Positions 35,846 through 48,556 of a stretch of 64,000 bases of DNA are shown here, piece by piece. Source of the DNA: Lingula anatina (taxonomy: Eukaryota; Brachiopoda; Lingulata; Lingulida; Lingulidae); the NCBI RefSeq assembly GCF_001039355.2, contig NW_019775637.1:127507-191506 (forward strand), given 5' to 3'. Both the position numbers and the translations under genes were made by a program. The notes under the pieces were generated by a model, which saw only the letters and a list, made by a program, of their open reading frames with translations, ran no database searches and was not told the origin of the DNA. Numbering within the stretch: the first letter of the stretch is position 1; every line of letters begins with the position of its first letter.

Positions 35846-35869
35846 CTTGACCTGCTGACCAACTGCTCC

Positions 35870-37627
35870 CTGAAAAACAACAATATAATTCTTTTAAAAA
35901 TTATTTTGAATTTCTTCATACATCATCTTGGCTAGAAATAATAAGAATTTAATAGTATTATAGACAACACAAAAAGACTGACAATATCATTGTGTACAGA
36001 TAGCTACATGTATGTGCCACTTTATCTTGCGAAAAAAGTTTTACTAGAGTAGAACTTTTTAAACTTGTTCATTGTTTTTTAAGCAGGGTGTATATAAATG
36101 TTTATAAATTGCTTTCTTAAATATATATGAATTAATACTATCTATATTAATCATGCATGAAATCCAGACTATTCTCCACAATAGAACTTAATTGTACAAT
36201 TACTGTAAGATGATGCTGATGTTCTCCACTACACATGATGGCAACATTCCTGATAATATCTCGCAGACATACTGAGTACTGTCTGCGTCTGGAATATGGC
36301 CAGCTGCATTTTGCAAACATTTTAAGGCATTATCACAGTAGCCAAAATAATGTTACACTAATTATATTATGCACAATTAGCTGACAACAGTAGAAATATA
36401 TTGTAAATACTGACCAGAAATAGAAGTATGTCTATAACATGTGTCTTCTCCGCCTGCTTGAAAGGTCAATTAAAGCAGAATTACCTCGATCCACAAGAAG
36501 CTGCTACATGTAAACAATATCACGGAATCATCAATTTATATATGAAGAGGTCAAACATAAACATAAGACTATAGAACATGTACTGAGCATGCCCAGTGGC
36601 ACCACGTGAACCTGTTCACTCAGTACATCTATTGGTGCAAACTTAATAAACAAGTCTTATTAAATGAATAATTTTATGATTAAAATTCGATAAACGAGAC
36701 TAAGACAGAGGCTGATCTCTTTCTTCAAAAGTTCTAGACAGATTGACTAATTTCCATAAAAACCGAAAAATAAATTAATATTTTTAAATATTATAATATA
36801 AAATATAAAATGTTTTCATGCTTCAGAATTAAAGATTTCTTGAGTCAGGTGTTGTGATGGCATATTGCAACAGTTGAGATTTGGAGGATTGAACATTTTG
36901 GTGTGGTCGCCTATGCTAATGTGATAAATATTTAATTTTCAGTATCTGTAACAAAATGTCATAATTAATCAATTTATTAATCAGTTAACAGTATTTGATA
37001 AACAAATTATATAGTTCTTAAATGAACACTATCTTTCATTTTTGACTAAACTTAATTCCTTTGCTTTCAATAGACCTGTGTGCTTGCTGATATAAATATA
37101 GGTCTACCGGGTATGCCAATGGGTTATTCTAAAAAAATAATAAAAAGAATATTAAATACCCATGTTTTCTCAGCAATGGGCATTGGTCAGTTTGTTAAAG
37201 TCTGAATGCATGTCCTTGAGCACTGATTAAAATGACTTGCATCCCGCTATAGTCCAATAACATTACATTTGTCGCATATATTGTCGGTTTTGGATGCCAT
37301 TTATCAGCCGGGGTATACCCATCAATCAATCCTCTTTCTCACACAACAGGTATGGGTCTATTCTTAAGTTACAGAAAGAAAAGTAAACCACTTATTTTAT
37401 GCCGATGTCATGACATGGCCATGACCGTCGATCATTACATCCGATATCAAACAGAAGATTTTTCGAAAATCTGCCGCGCTCTTGTAATTCAGAAAATCGT
37501 TTTTTTTCTGATAATTAATAGTTCTTCAATATTTTAGACCTACACATGTGTAACTCCAAATATTTTATGAGAAATGCAGCTTTCATTGTTCAGATGGTAG
37601 GCCCTATAATGGTCTATTCAAGCCACT
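35870..37627. promoter_or_regulatory. 5' flank of LKR copy A and junction to unit B
   Basis: Noncoding region upstream of copy A. It must hold the noncoding 5' exon implied by the acceptor at 35870 and the promoter; the exact donor and start site were not identified. It aligns with about 42610-45000 upstream of copy B. No other gene seen. Confidence 0.45.
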
Positions 37628-37833
37628 ATAACCCTTCAGTCTAGCAAATTTTCCATAACTGTCAGTCCGAATGTCCAACTGATTTACAAAGTTTTCTGAA
37701 TATGTTCTATAAAATGTAGCATTTATCCCAGACGAATACGTTCTTATATATAGAAAACATTGCGTGGCCTGGGGAGAAGAAAAGTATGCACTCCTGGTAT
37801 TATATAAATATTGACCGGATACACTGGTATTGT

Positions 37834-40800
37834 CTAGTGGTTCTGGCTGGTTGATTTAGCCCTAAGATCTGCTATGTACTGGTATTTAGGAGCTAACTTG
37901 CCATTGGTAGCTATTACAGCCTGAAATGAAATGTGTACAGATAGTAGATTGTTATGAATTGAAGATACTGTCTCTCTTATGTTGCTTTAGTACAACTTAA
38001 AAAGAGTTGTTAAACAAAGACAAGAGTGAAATAACACCTTTTTTGAATAAATACTTAATTGTGTTTCTTTGCCAAAAAAAAATTAATTAATAAATAAAGA
38101 ATGTCGGTATGGCAAACTTGTACGGATTACTTACATTTTCCAGTGCTGGGCAAACAGCCTTCTGATACTCTTCAAAAGTAGAGTTGGCATCCGTTTTCAA
38201 CTACAGAAAAAATGTATGTAACTTGATATACAGTAATCAACGCAGTTTGATATGGTATGAAATGTATTAGAACAGCAGAACACATTAAACTTCAGTTGTG
38301 TTATCCTTCAAGGGTAGCAACCAACTGAATTTTTTAAAACTACCATTTATCTTTCTATTGATTTTCCGAAATTTGTCCTAATGTTAATATTTAAATTATA
38401 ATGTGAATATTTAAGTTATAATAATGAACCTAGTAGGCACAAAAGATGGGAATAAATTTTGATTGGACATTGACAACAACTGGTGCTCTGCTGCAAAATT
38501 TTAACTTACAAGTTCTTTAAGATACGGCAGATAGAGTTCGCCGAAGTAGTCGGTGGCGTCTTTTGGGAACTGAGCTGGCATGTTGTCAACAGAACACATC
38601 AGTACTCCGTCAGCTGTCATGCTGGAAGTGAAGATATTAAATATTCATATATATCTGTTAACTTTCCCTCGGAATGTATGTGCCGTCACTGACAGAATTT
38701 TTTTCTTGGAGAAAATCCAAAGTTCATGCTTTGATATAATGCAGAAAAAAAAATCATTTTAAGTTACTTAACAGGAGGCTGTGAAAAAATGAAAAACTGA
38801 AATTGGAAAAATTTAATGTAGAAAAATAATAAAAACAAAAAAAAAACAAAGCAAAAATATCTACTTCCAAGCATCTGAAGCAATTTTTCTTACCCACTCT
38901 TGATTATCTGGCCATCTTGGTTATAGATACAGAAAGGTTCGTCTGCCGTGGTGCAGTACTTGGTCCACTGTATGGATCCGTCCTCGTCTGCTGAGATGTC
39001 ACAAATTGCTAGAAGCTGACGTGGAAGAATTGGGTCCTCTCCTATGTCAGTCAGATCTTGTGGAGCATTGGGGTCATGTGCCAAGAGAGTCTTAGCGTCT
39101 GCATCAGTGAGGAGTCTGGGCTGTCCTGGCTGCCAGTACACGCCATTTACTATACAAGAGGCATAGGGAGCCACCTGGTGGACAAAAATAATTGAAACTT
39201 TAATCCATATTGCTGCCAAGTCTACAAAAGTTGTGAATCAATGGCAAATTTATTTATTAACTTACATGTTCTTTTGAGGATAGATTAAATGTTGCCATAT
39301 TAAACAGTAATAATATGCAGAAATGAGATACCTGTATCAATCTGTAACGGAAGAACTTTTTAAACCAAACTGCAAGGAAAGCAGCCATCACCTTTTGTAT
39401 AAAATATTTAACTAATTTTTTTTATCTATCTGGTTACTGTTTGTTTAATTTTACCACTTACTTTCTTGGCAAAGTTGCTCTGGTAAAGCTCCGGATGTTG
39501 GTTGTATTCCTTTTCATCAAATCCTCCATCACTGATTCTACTCAAGTCGTCTGCTATGTCCACAATTGTGGCATAGAGTTTGGTCTTCTCTAAAAATATG
39601 GAAATTATATGCAAGTCAGTCACCTTTTGGCAATGACTTATCAGATAAAACAATAAAAGACTTCAATTTGACCTTAATTTTTTTCAGTGAGGGAGAAATG
39701 GTATACATCATTCATGTAAAGCTCAACCCCCAACTCATGGAAGGACGGTTTAGTGCTCACATATACCAACCAGACAAAAGCAGAATCATATTTGAAGCAC
39801 AATTCAAAGCACAATTACATCTGAAGCTTTCACAGTCAGCATTAGGCAGAACTAAATCTCTCCACATTGTGACCTCTTGAATAATGACTGCTCCCAGTGG
39901 ATCTTCAATGAAAACAGTGTGCATATGATTAATAACTGCTCCCATGCATCAGTCATTCTGCTGAAATAAGAAAAAAAAGATATATAAAGGAAGTTATGTT
40001 CTGCTGATTTATCTTCATAAAAATACAACCTGGTAAAGGAAATAAAGATGAAAGCAATTTAGCCCATTTAGACCATTTATCAATATCAATTCAATAAACA
40101 CTGGTTGTCACTAGGGGTGGGGTGGGGGTGATCTACCTGACAGTTATAAAAGGATCCTGGCCGCTATACCACCTAGTGGTCAGTTAGTAACACCATGTAT
40201 TCACAACAGTCTGATGAAGGCCTAACTGACCTGGTTGTCCAGAAGATATAAGACATAAGACAAGTTGCTCAGTCAAATTCTATCCCACTTTAAAATTTGA
40301 AAATGAAGCTAGAAGCTGACCCTCATGGGATCTAAAACTATGGCTTATGAGTGATCATACAACAGTTTCGTAAAGAATATTAAAACAGCTTCAACATTGC
40401 AGACACATAAGTACCTCCATGTTGTGCCACCTCTGGCAGTTTGTCTGGAGTTACAAACTCATGGGGCAGGTGCTTGAACATCTCCTGGGCACCCTGGAAA
40501 TTCAGAAATGTTATTTGAGAAATAAATTCTACAGAGCAGAACAAATTCTGCACCAATATTTGGTGGGTGACCTTACAAAATAAAAATATCTGTGTCCACA
40601 GTGATATAACTGTTTCATTTCCAATAAAAAGGTCCATTTACATTTAAATGAAACTGGTAACGATTCCCACAATGTAGATAATAAATTCCTGTCAAGTTGT
40701 TCAGTTGAAATGTTCGAAGTTAATTTCTCAGTTTACAGTGATCTCTTACACTAAGAATGATTGACAACCCATTTAAATATTTTAAAACATTCTTAAGTCA

Positions 40801-42585
40801 ACACCCTTGCCCCCCCCCCCCCCCCCCCCTCCACACGAAAAAAAAAAATCTTACCCTGGACACTCCTCCTGCACCTGTAAAGACAAATGTCAATGGTCCC
40901 ACACACATCTCGCCCTCCGCAATACGCCTGCCTACGTCACGTACAGCTTGACATGCTGCCTCATAGGACACATAGTTGTGGGCCATAGCAATGTGCTGGA
41001 ATCAGAGAAAAGGCCACAATCATGGGGGCTAAAAATGACTAGAAAAACACGAACAGAGTGAAGACCTCCGCCAGGGAAACTCGATTCTCATTTTAATGAA
41101 ATATGAAAATATTTATTTGCCTTTCTCTCACTGAACAATTTAAAAACTAAAATACCATAAAGACAAGTCCAGAATTAGGCAAATTTCAAATTCATTGTTG
41201 AAATATGTACTCATTGTTGAAATCTGAGGACCATGTCTTGACCAGCTTAACATTGGTATATCAGTGAGTCACCAGAGTTTTAACAACTTTCACGTAGAAC
41301 TAGCCTTTATGTAATCACTGGGCAGCCAGAAACTTACAGCAAAGGGTGTGTTGAAGCCAAAGGCCATAAGTCTCAGCCCTATACCATGCAATATGTTCAG
41401 CACTCCCACTATACCCGCGAACCTGCTCATGGCTGACGCTGGCCAGATCCCGGGGCCACTGGTCAGCTTCTCATAGTCCACAAGACGAATGTTCTGGAAA
41501 CAGCAGAGAAAGATTTGTACTATATTAATATTGTTATTCTTTGACATTGAAATAGCAATTTGATTTTGAGGTCTATCCAATTTTTATTCAATTTTTCTTT
41601 TGCATGTTCTTGAAATAACTTTCAATATTTCAAAAATCAAATGACAACATATACCTTTTCCATTGTGTCTTTGCCTTCATTGTATATCATTATGTGCATA
41701 CATACATCTGCATATACTAGTACTTGCATACATACAACTATACCTTTTCTAGTATGGCATCCAGCAAAGGCATGCTATGTGGCTGTGCCTTGATGGTATG
41801 AGAGAAGAAGGTGTAGGTTTTGTTTGGTATCAGGGACTCTATGCTCATGTCCTTGATACTGGTGATAATAGAAGCCTCACTCATGTCTTCCTGGATGGTA
41901 GCACCTGCTTCCTGGTACTCCTGGAATTACAGAAAATCTTTGGCATAAATAAAAAAAATTAAATATCACACTGCATATTCTAACATGACACATTTTTTGC
42001 AAGACATAAATTTTTAGTTACTCACAAAAATACACTTTCCCACACGAGGCTACTTAACTTTAAAAAACTTATGGAACAACAGCTTAGAGCATAATTTAAA
42101 AATACTGTATTGAAAAAAATTCATTTATGCATTTAGTTCAAATTAAATGTGAAATAACTAGTTAACAATGATTTCACCCTATTCAGTTCCATGTATTATC
42201 TATGACAAATATGATAGGGTGTGTAAATAGTGGATCATTTTAATGTGAGTGATAATTTAAATAATACTGGTCATCGAAATTCCATATCTAACCTTTTGCT
42301 TTTAGGAAACATCTTTTTTCTCAAGAAGTACACCAGTAATACTAGTAATTCTGCTGGACGTGTCAGCCAGCTGGTTAGGTCAACTCACTGCACATGAACA
42401 AGATTCACTCATAAACCATCTATAATGTCTACAATCACCTTCACAGTATATCCTCGCCTTTTTGATGGTTGCACGATGACCTTGACCCCTTCCTCCACCA
42501 GCTGGCGTACCTGGCGTGGCCCCAGGGTTGCCCTCCTCTCCCAGGGGTTGTATTGCTCTCTACTCACTGCAACCACCCCCACCAT
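37834..42585 (-). CDS. LKR-only AASS paralogue, copy B (lysine-ketoglutarate reductase domain protein)
   Basis: Tandem sister of copy A with identical exon structure. Exons in gene order: 42439-42585, 41744-41920, 41338-41493, 40855-40995, 40415-40493, 39462-39589, 38894-39174, 38510-38621, 38135-38200, 37834-37920; every exon has the same length as in copy A, giving 457 residues. It retains NPWERRATL near the N terminus, the Lys/His pair in exon 2, and Asp in [11 protein letters not shown] (exon 8), so it looks the more typical of the two. It ends [15 protein letters not shown] with a tail SQNH and no SDH domain. No evident mitochondrial presequence. A TTG upstream could extend the frame, but an acceptor (TTCAG) lies between, so the ATG at 42585 is preferred. 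Faces away from copy C. Confidence 0.9.
40085..40270 (+). mobile_element. Degraded Penelope-like element 3' fragment in LKR-B intron 5
   Basis: Matches the 3' part of the element at 55974-56735 better than the copy A fragment does: GTGATCTACCTGACAGTTAT, GATCCTGGCCGCTATACCAC and GTCTGATGAAGGCC are recognisable. Same position in the gene as the fragment in copy A. Confidence 0.75.
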
Positions 42586-43023
42586 CTTGACCTGTTGACC
42601 AATTAACTGCTCCCTGAACACCAACAATATATTTTTTACTAGTATATTATTGTAATTTTTTAATATAATTTTGCATTAATTAATAAATCATCTGCTGGAA
42701 ATGATAAGAATTCATGGAATATTATATTATATTTTTTAAAAAATAATTTTGCATTTACTTATAAATCATCTTGGCTGGAAATGATAAGAATGAATAGTAT
42801 TACATATAACACAAATAAATTGACAATATTATTATGTTCATGCAGATAGCTATATGTCAATTTTATCTGGTAGGTATTCACAGTTCCCCTTAATACAATA
42901 AAATACAATTATTTCACATCAGGTAGAAGATGAAGGGAAACATGTACTGTATTATAGCTTTGCAGCTATTCAGCTAGTACAAGGGATTATTACATGTACT
43001 GGACAGTACATGCACACACATGC

Positions 43024-43025
43024 AC

Positions 43026-43062
<37 letters not shown>
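43024..43062. repeat. (CA)n microsatellite
   Basis: CA dinucleotide run upstream of LKR copy B. Simple sequence. Confidence 0.9.
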
Positions 43063-43063
<1 letters not shown>

Positions 43064-43613
43064 GGAAAGCATTACATGTTCATTGCAGTGTAGGGTGGGT
43101 GTTAATAATTTGCTTTCCTAAATATATATGACCATATACTGGTATATATTAGCCCTATATGAAAGTCTCCACATTATAACTTGAACAATTACTGTAAGAT
43201 GATGCTGATGTTCTCCAGTACACATGATATGGCAACATTCCTGATAATATCCCACAGACATACTGTATACAGTCTGCGTCTGGAATATGGCCAGCTGCAT
43301 TTTGCACTCATTTTAAGACATTATAACAGAAGCCTGGAAATGTTACACTAATATTATATTATAGCGCACAATTAGCTGACAACAGCAGATATTTTGTAAT
43401 TATACTGACCAGAAATAGAAGGTCTATAACACGTGTCCCCTGCGTCTGCTTGAAAGGTCAATTAAAGCAGAATTGCCTCGATCCACAAGAAAATGCTGCA
43501 CAATATCAATGAATCATAATATGAAGAGGTCAAACATAAACATCAGTACCCTATAATGTACTGCGCATGCCCATTAGCACTTTGTGAACCCACCAACTCA
43601 GTACGGAGTAAAG

Positions 43614-44065
43614 GGTGCATTCCCATAGATTTTAGATCGATCTATCCCCGTGGGGAGTCTCACTAGATTTCTAGTGAGATAATCCGGCTTAAATGTCAGT
43701 CCCGCCTACTACAAGCTGTAAGGGGGTAATTAACTTTCATGCCCGCTCGGCTGACAGCTTTTTAGCGTGAACCCCCAGGGAGTTAGGTCGATCTAGTTGG
43801 ATCGATGTAACTCTGGGAATGGGGTCTTAGACTGGGTTCCCATACAAACATAAATAACTCCTTGGGAAGTCTCAGTAAATTATTATCAACTAACCCGCTT
43901 AAATGTCTGTCACGCCTACCAATTAGTCAGATAGGGGGTAAAGATAATTACCCCCTAGCAGCTTTACTAGGCGTGACAGACATTTTAAGCCGGTCAAGTT
44001 GACAGCAATTTATATATAGTGAGACTCCCCAGGGAGATAGATCGATCCAAATGTCTGTGGGAAAA
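43614..44065. mobile_element. Two adjacent palindromic MITE-like repeats
   Basis: Element 1 spans about 43614-43826 and element 2 about 43844-44065. Both start near GG(G)TTCCCATA / TGCATTCCCATA and end near its complement. They share CGCTTAAATGTC(A/T)GTC and a central GGGGGTAA block, and contain GAGACTCCCC-type inverted arms. They are absent from the equivalent position of unit A, so they arrived after the duplication or were lost there. No ORF. Confidence 0.75.
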
Positions 44066-45031
44066 TTAGGTTAACGGGGCTAAGATAGCTAGGTTGATCT
44101 CTTTCTTCAAAAGTTGTAGACAGGTTGACTAATTTCAACAACAACAAAAATAAAACTATTTATAAATATATAGAAGCTGTTTGCCCCCCCCCCTCCCATC
44201 ATCCCAACCCACCGTTCAGAGTCAGAGTTGTGGTGGCATATTGCAACAGTTGAGATTTTGAGGAGTGAACATCTAGCTAGCATCTAGCTATCACGTTAGC
44301 AAATGCGATAATTATTTAAATTTCAATATCTTTAAAAAAATGTCACAATTAATTCATTCATTAATTACTTTACAATATTGATCAATAAAATATAGTTCTT
44401 AAATGAACACTATCTTTCATTTTTGACTGTAGTTCATTTCATTTACTTTCAATAGACCTGCGTGCTTGCTCTACCGGGTATGCCAATGGGTTATTTTTAA
44501 AAAGTAGGGGAAATATTAAATATCCATGTCTTCTCATCAATGGACATTGGTCAGTTTGTTAAAGTTTGATTGTGTGTTCTGGAGCACTGACTAAAACCAC
44601 CTGCACTCCGCTGTGCACGAATTACATTACAGTTGTTGCATATATTTGTCGGTTTTGGACGCTGTTTATCAGCCAGGGTATACCCATCAATCAATCCTCT
44701 GTCTCTACGAAGTCACACAACAGGTATGGGTCTATTCTTAAAATAAAGAAAAACAGTAAACCACCAGATTTATGACGGTGCCATGACACGGCCATGACCA
44801 TCTTTCATGACATCCGATATCAAGCAGAAGATTTTTGGAAAATCTGTCGCGCTTGTAATTCAGAAAATCATTTTTCTAATAATTAAAAGTTCTTCAATAT
44901 TTTAGACCTACGCACGTGTAACTCCAAATATTTTATGAGATATGCAGCTTAATTCATTGTTCAGATGGTAGGCCCTATAATGGTCTATTCAAGCTATTGT
45001 AAACAGTCATTCTGGAATAATTAAGACATGC

Positions 45032-45197
45032 CAGGGGCGTAACCAGGCATACGCACGGATGCACTGTGCGTACAATTTTTTGAGCCAACCATGATATTAT
45101 TCTCCACAAATTCAATGTATTTTTCACGGAATATAATCGTACCTGGGAATTTTCAAAATCTGTGCGTACAATTTTAAAAGGTCTGGTTACGCCCCTG
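45032..45197. mobile_element. 166-bp MITE with 15-bp terminal inverted repeats
   Basis: Ends are CAGGGGCGTAACCAG and CTGGTTACGCCCCTG, perfect inverted repeats. Flanked by CATGC on both sides (45027-45031 and 45198-45202), a likely 5-bp target-site duplication. Internally CTGTGCGTACAATTTT recurs twice. Nonautonomous, no ORF. Confidence 0.88.
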
Positions 45198-45202
45198 CAT
45201 GC

Positions 45203-46083
45203 GACCTACTGTTAGAGCTTGTTCAGGTACGACTGTTCCAATGATTACTACCCGATAGATAGAGACAACATATTCTTCACTTTTGATACAAAACAAATGA
45301 GAATTTATGTTATATTCCTCACATTGTACACGTGCGATATTTAAGGCATAAAGTGAAATAAATTTATAAAACAGTTAGGTGAGAATAGTGCCAATAAAAA
45401 TATAAAAACAACTAGCTATTATTGGTATTTTTTACACTAGGCCTAATTTAACTACATTGTGTACCATGATGTTAGGAATTTCATTTTTCAAATTTGTATG
45501 AAAAATGAGGACGTCAAAGTAGACATATAAAACCTTAATTGATGATGGTCGAGATGAATTGCGGAACCCACCGAGCAGTAGCAAATAGGTGTGTGAAGCG
45601 GAGCGTACAACAGTAGACGTCACGGAAATTTCCCGTCGCTCCTAAATATTGAGGTCACAGTGGACCACGTAGTGGACGCAATAACAAACATGATTGGAAA
45701 AGTACATATCGGACATGTAGCTGCACCCAGAATTGCGATTTTTTTAAATTTATGAACAAATGAGTCACTGATCACCCAAAAATGTGAAGAAGCTATATAG
45801 GTGATCACGTGCGTGAAATGAACCGTTGACGTTCATTGTATAAACATATGTGGAAAAGCACAGCGTAAATATTTATCCAATTGGGTCAAGGTGTAAATTA
45901 TACAAAGAAATTATGATAAACAGTATGCCCAGACACTCGAGGTCGCCGCAAGGCTGTAACTATGGGTGCTGTCATAAGAAAAAAGTTAAAACTCTTACTG
46001 CGTATTTGGAATTGTATCTTCTAGATTTCATGTTCTTTTCAATATGCCAATACCTGGAGCTTATGGTTCTATTTCGGAACTGC

Positions 46084-46178
<95 letters not shown>

Positions 46179-48556
46179 TTTGTGAGTGTGTGCTCGCTCA
46201 TTTAGGCCTACTTTTTGTTTTCAGTCTTGACACGGAAAAACAAACTGATATCTTCCAAACGCTCTTTTTTATATCTAAAACTCCTAATCGTAAACTTTCA
46301 GCGTATGTTATAGCTATCAATTTTATTTACGTTAATGCATTGATCTTCACCCCAAATGACTCATTATGTAATTATATAAAGCATTTCATCGATTGCTCAT
46401 TTTATAGTCGAATACAGTCGTCATTAACCCGGATATCTTGCTAGCTGCGCAAATATCTCGATCTTTTTCAGTGGAATTTTCCAGAAACAAGCGCCGTATA
46501 AAATCGGATGCACGTGACCTTTACAGTCAATTTACTGCCTGCTACGTCTCCGATAACACATGTGACTTTACCTGAAGAGTGAATAATAAACCAGGTGAGA
46601 TGAAACTCCGTTTGTAAATACTCTAAACTAATAAGACTATGTAGATTGGTATTTTAGATAAGAAAAGAATTTTAGATAAGAATTTTTTCACAAATAAGGT
46701 TTTTCCCGTGCATGCGGTAACCGAGGGTTGCCCGTTTACTGCCGGTGTATCCTTTTTCGTGCGGTGTCTGTGCAGAGGCACCGGAGGCAGGCGGTGGTCG
46801 AAAGATAGCGTGTGGCTGCGCGACCTTCGTAGCCCTTATGGTTTTGTCAAACTTTTAACAACAATTTTAAATCGCAATCCCGTAAGCTGTAGGCCTATAA
46901 ATGTCGTGGACGACGTTGCGCAGGTTTGAATATTGCTGAGCTTTTACTTGGTCTCCTTTTCTTTCCTCCTTTGGTAGCTTAAGGAGGCAAAATAATAGCG
47001 AAGATGCTTAAAACTCGCCAAAATGTACGCGTCTCCTTATTTCGACCACCTTGGTGCTGAATTACGCGGGGATAGGGGCCTACACCGGCAACGTATCGAT
47101 CATCAAGTAAGACGCACGAAGGGTGCACGGCAACTGCACTGAGACTGCATGCAATTGGCTTCCTACGATAACTTTTTTACCAACAGATCATCCTACTTGA
47201 CTTCAAGGTTATGTCGGCACCCGTAGGCCTCAGTATAAAGCGAAAAAACATGCACGCCGTAGCCGATGTTAGAAAAAAAAAATCGCGCGTTGCCCGCCGT
47301 AAATGTAAAAAGTCACTTCTCCCTCTTTTAGACTTTACCTAATCTACTGATGGAACTATTCTCAGTAATGTTACGTAATCTTCTGCATAGACCGACGAGT
47401 GATTTTTTAATTTATTTCTTAATTGCTTTTCTACTTATAAAGTATATTTTGACTGAAGTAAAGGACTGGAAATTGAAAGTTTTTTGTTGTCGTCAAAAAC
47501 GCCAAAAATAATGACAAAACCTTCTTATGACGGCGTCATGGTCCACTGGTGTCGCAGGTGAAAATCCAGGCACACATTTAATTATTCAAATTATACTACT
47601 TAATAATGTAAAAATAACTTGTGCTAATTTCGAAGCCTAATTGTATGTGATGGAGCGGCTGTCAGATATGAAGGCTTTATATGTCCGTCAGAGTGCACTG
47701 GTCTAAGATATGCTAGGGAAGGAAGGGGAGTGGGGGAGGTACAAACGTTTTGCTTTGACTCGCTCGGCAGTTATAAAGGAGTGGACGAAGGCAATTATAC
47801 TATAATATTCAGGACCACGGAGAAGGAAAAATTACCCGATATTGTCTTTAAATAATGGAGATGCGTAATTCCTCTGGTTTACCTGCTCCACAACATTACC
47901 CAGAGCCGTACGAGGTTTTAATCATACAAATTAGCTTTGTTACTTAAGCTACTGAATAATGCAAGACTGACCAGACATTAACTTGTAGCTATCAATCATA
48001 TGTGATGGAACGGCTGTCAGATATCTGATATGGTTGTCTTGTTATGTTTCAATACGTCAGCATTCTGTGCTATTGTGTTACATGCAGTTGACACAGTTGT
48101 CATATTATATTGTATTTCAGGAGTTAAATTGGACCAAGGTGTCGGTATCAGTATAAATCATGATACTTGTCCTCCTCCGATTGTTTCGATTTTGTGTTAA
48201 AATCGACCTTGTTAGAAAGATAAGTTCCATAACAAAACGGTGCAGAAAACGGGTAAATGTTAGTCATAAATCTTCAAAATGATGAATATGTACAATCTGA
48301 TGAATCTTGAACGAGTTTTTTTTATTGATCTGTCAACAATAATCAAACAAAACATGTGATCTTATCTTTCAATTTGTAAGTGAAGATGTTTAGCACAGCC
48401 AACAAGTGGAACTGTCGGCCGTTACTGAACACAGTTGACAAAATGTGTTTGCATATTTTCACAGCAGTATAAAACGAAAGTGAAAGTGGTGACATCTTGG
48501 AAGTATGATAATTACAAATGAATCAACTCGAATTTAATGATTAATTTCAGATCACA
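45203..48556. other. Divergent intergenic region between LKR copies B and C
   Basis: No coding gene seen. An exon for the 5' UTR of copy C must lie here; ACCAGGTGAG at about 46594 is one candidate donor, pairing with the acceptor at 48550. Around 47640 and 48000 a segment with TATGTGATGGAGCGGCTGTC occurs in two diverged copies about 360 bp apart. G+C is locally higher around 46700-47300. Confidence 0.45.
46084..46175. repeat. Compound (TC)n(TG)n microsatellite
   Basis: About 50 bp of TC passes directly into about 35 bp of TG. The open frames covering it are artefacts of the dinucleotide repeats. Confidence 0.95.

Larger units (their letters stand above)
29320..37627. repeat. Tandem segmental duplication, unit A
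   Basis: Holds LKR copy A and its 5' flank. Aligns collinearly with unit B over coding and noncoding DNA: both start TAACCCTTCAGTCTAGC, and both end in a segment around GGCCCTATAATGGTCTATTC. Unit A carries about 1.6 kb extra in intron 2 (32-bp minisatellite plus an unidentified insert). The end of A adjoins the start of B directly near 37627. Confidence 0.88.
37628..45000. repeat. Tandem segmental duplication, unit B
   Basis: Second unit of the direct duplication, holding LKR copy B. It begins ATAACCCTTCAGTCTAGC immediately after unit A ends and finishes near 45000 at the same sequence that closes unit A. Relative to unit A it carries two small palindromic repeats at 43614-44065 and lacks the intron 2 insertions. 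Confidence 0.88.

Noticed and set aside
46142-46444. Open frame rich in Val/Cys
   Set aside because: Generated by the (TG)n repeat; the rest has no recognisable features.
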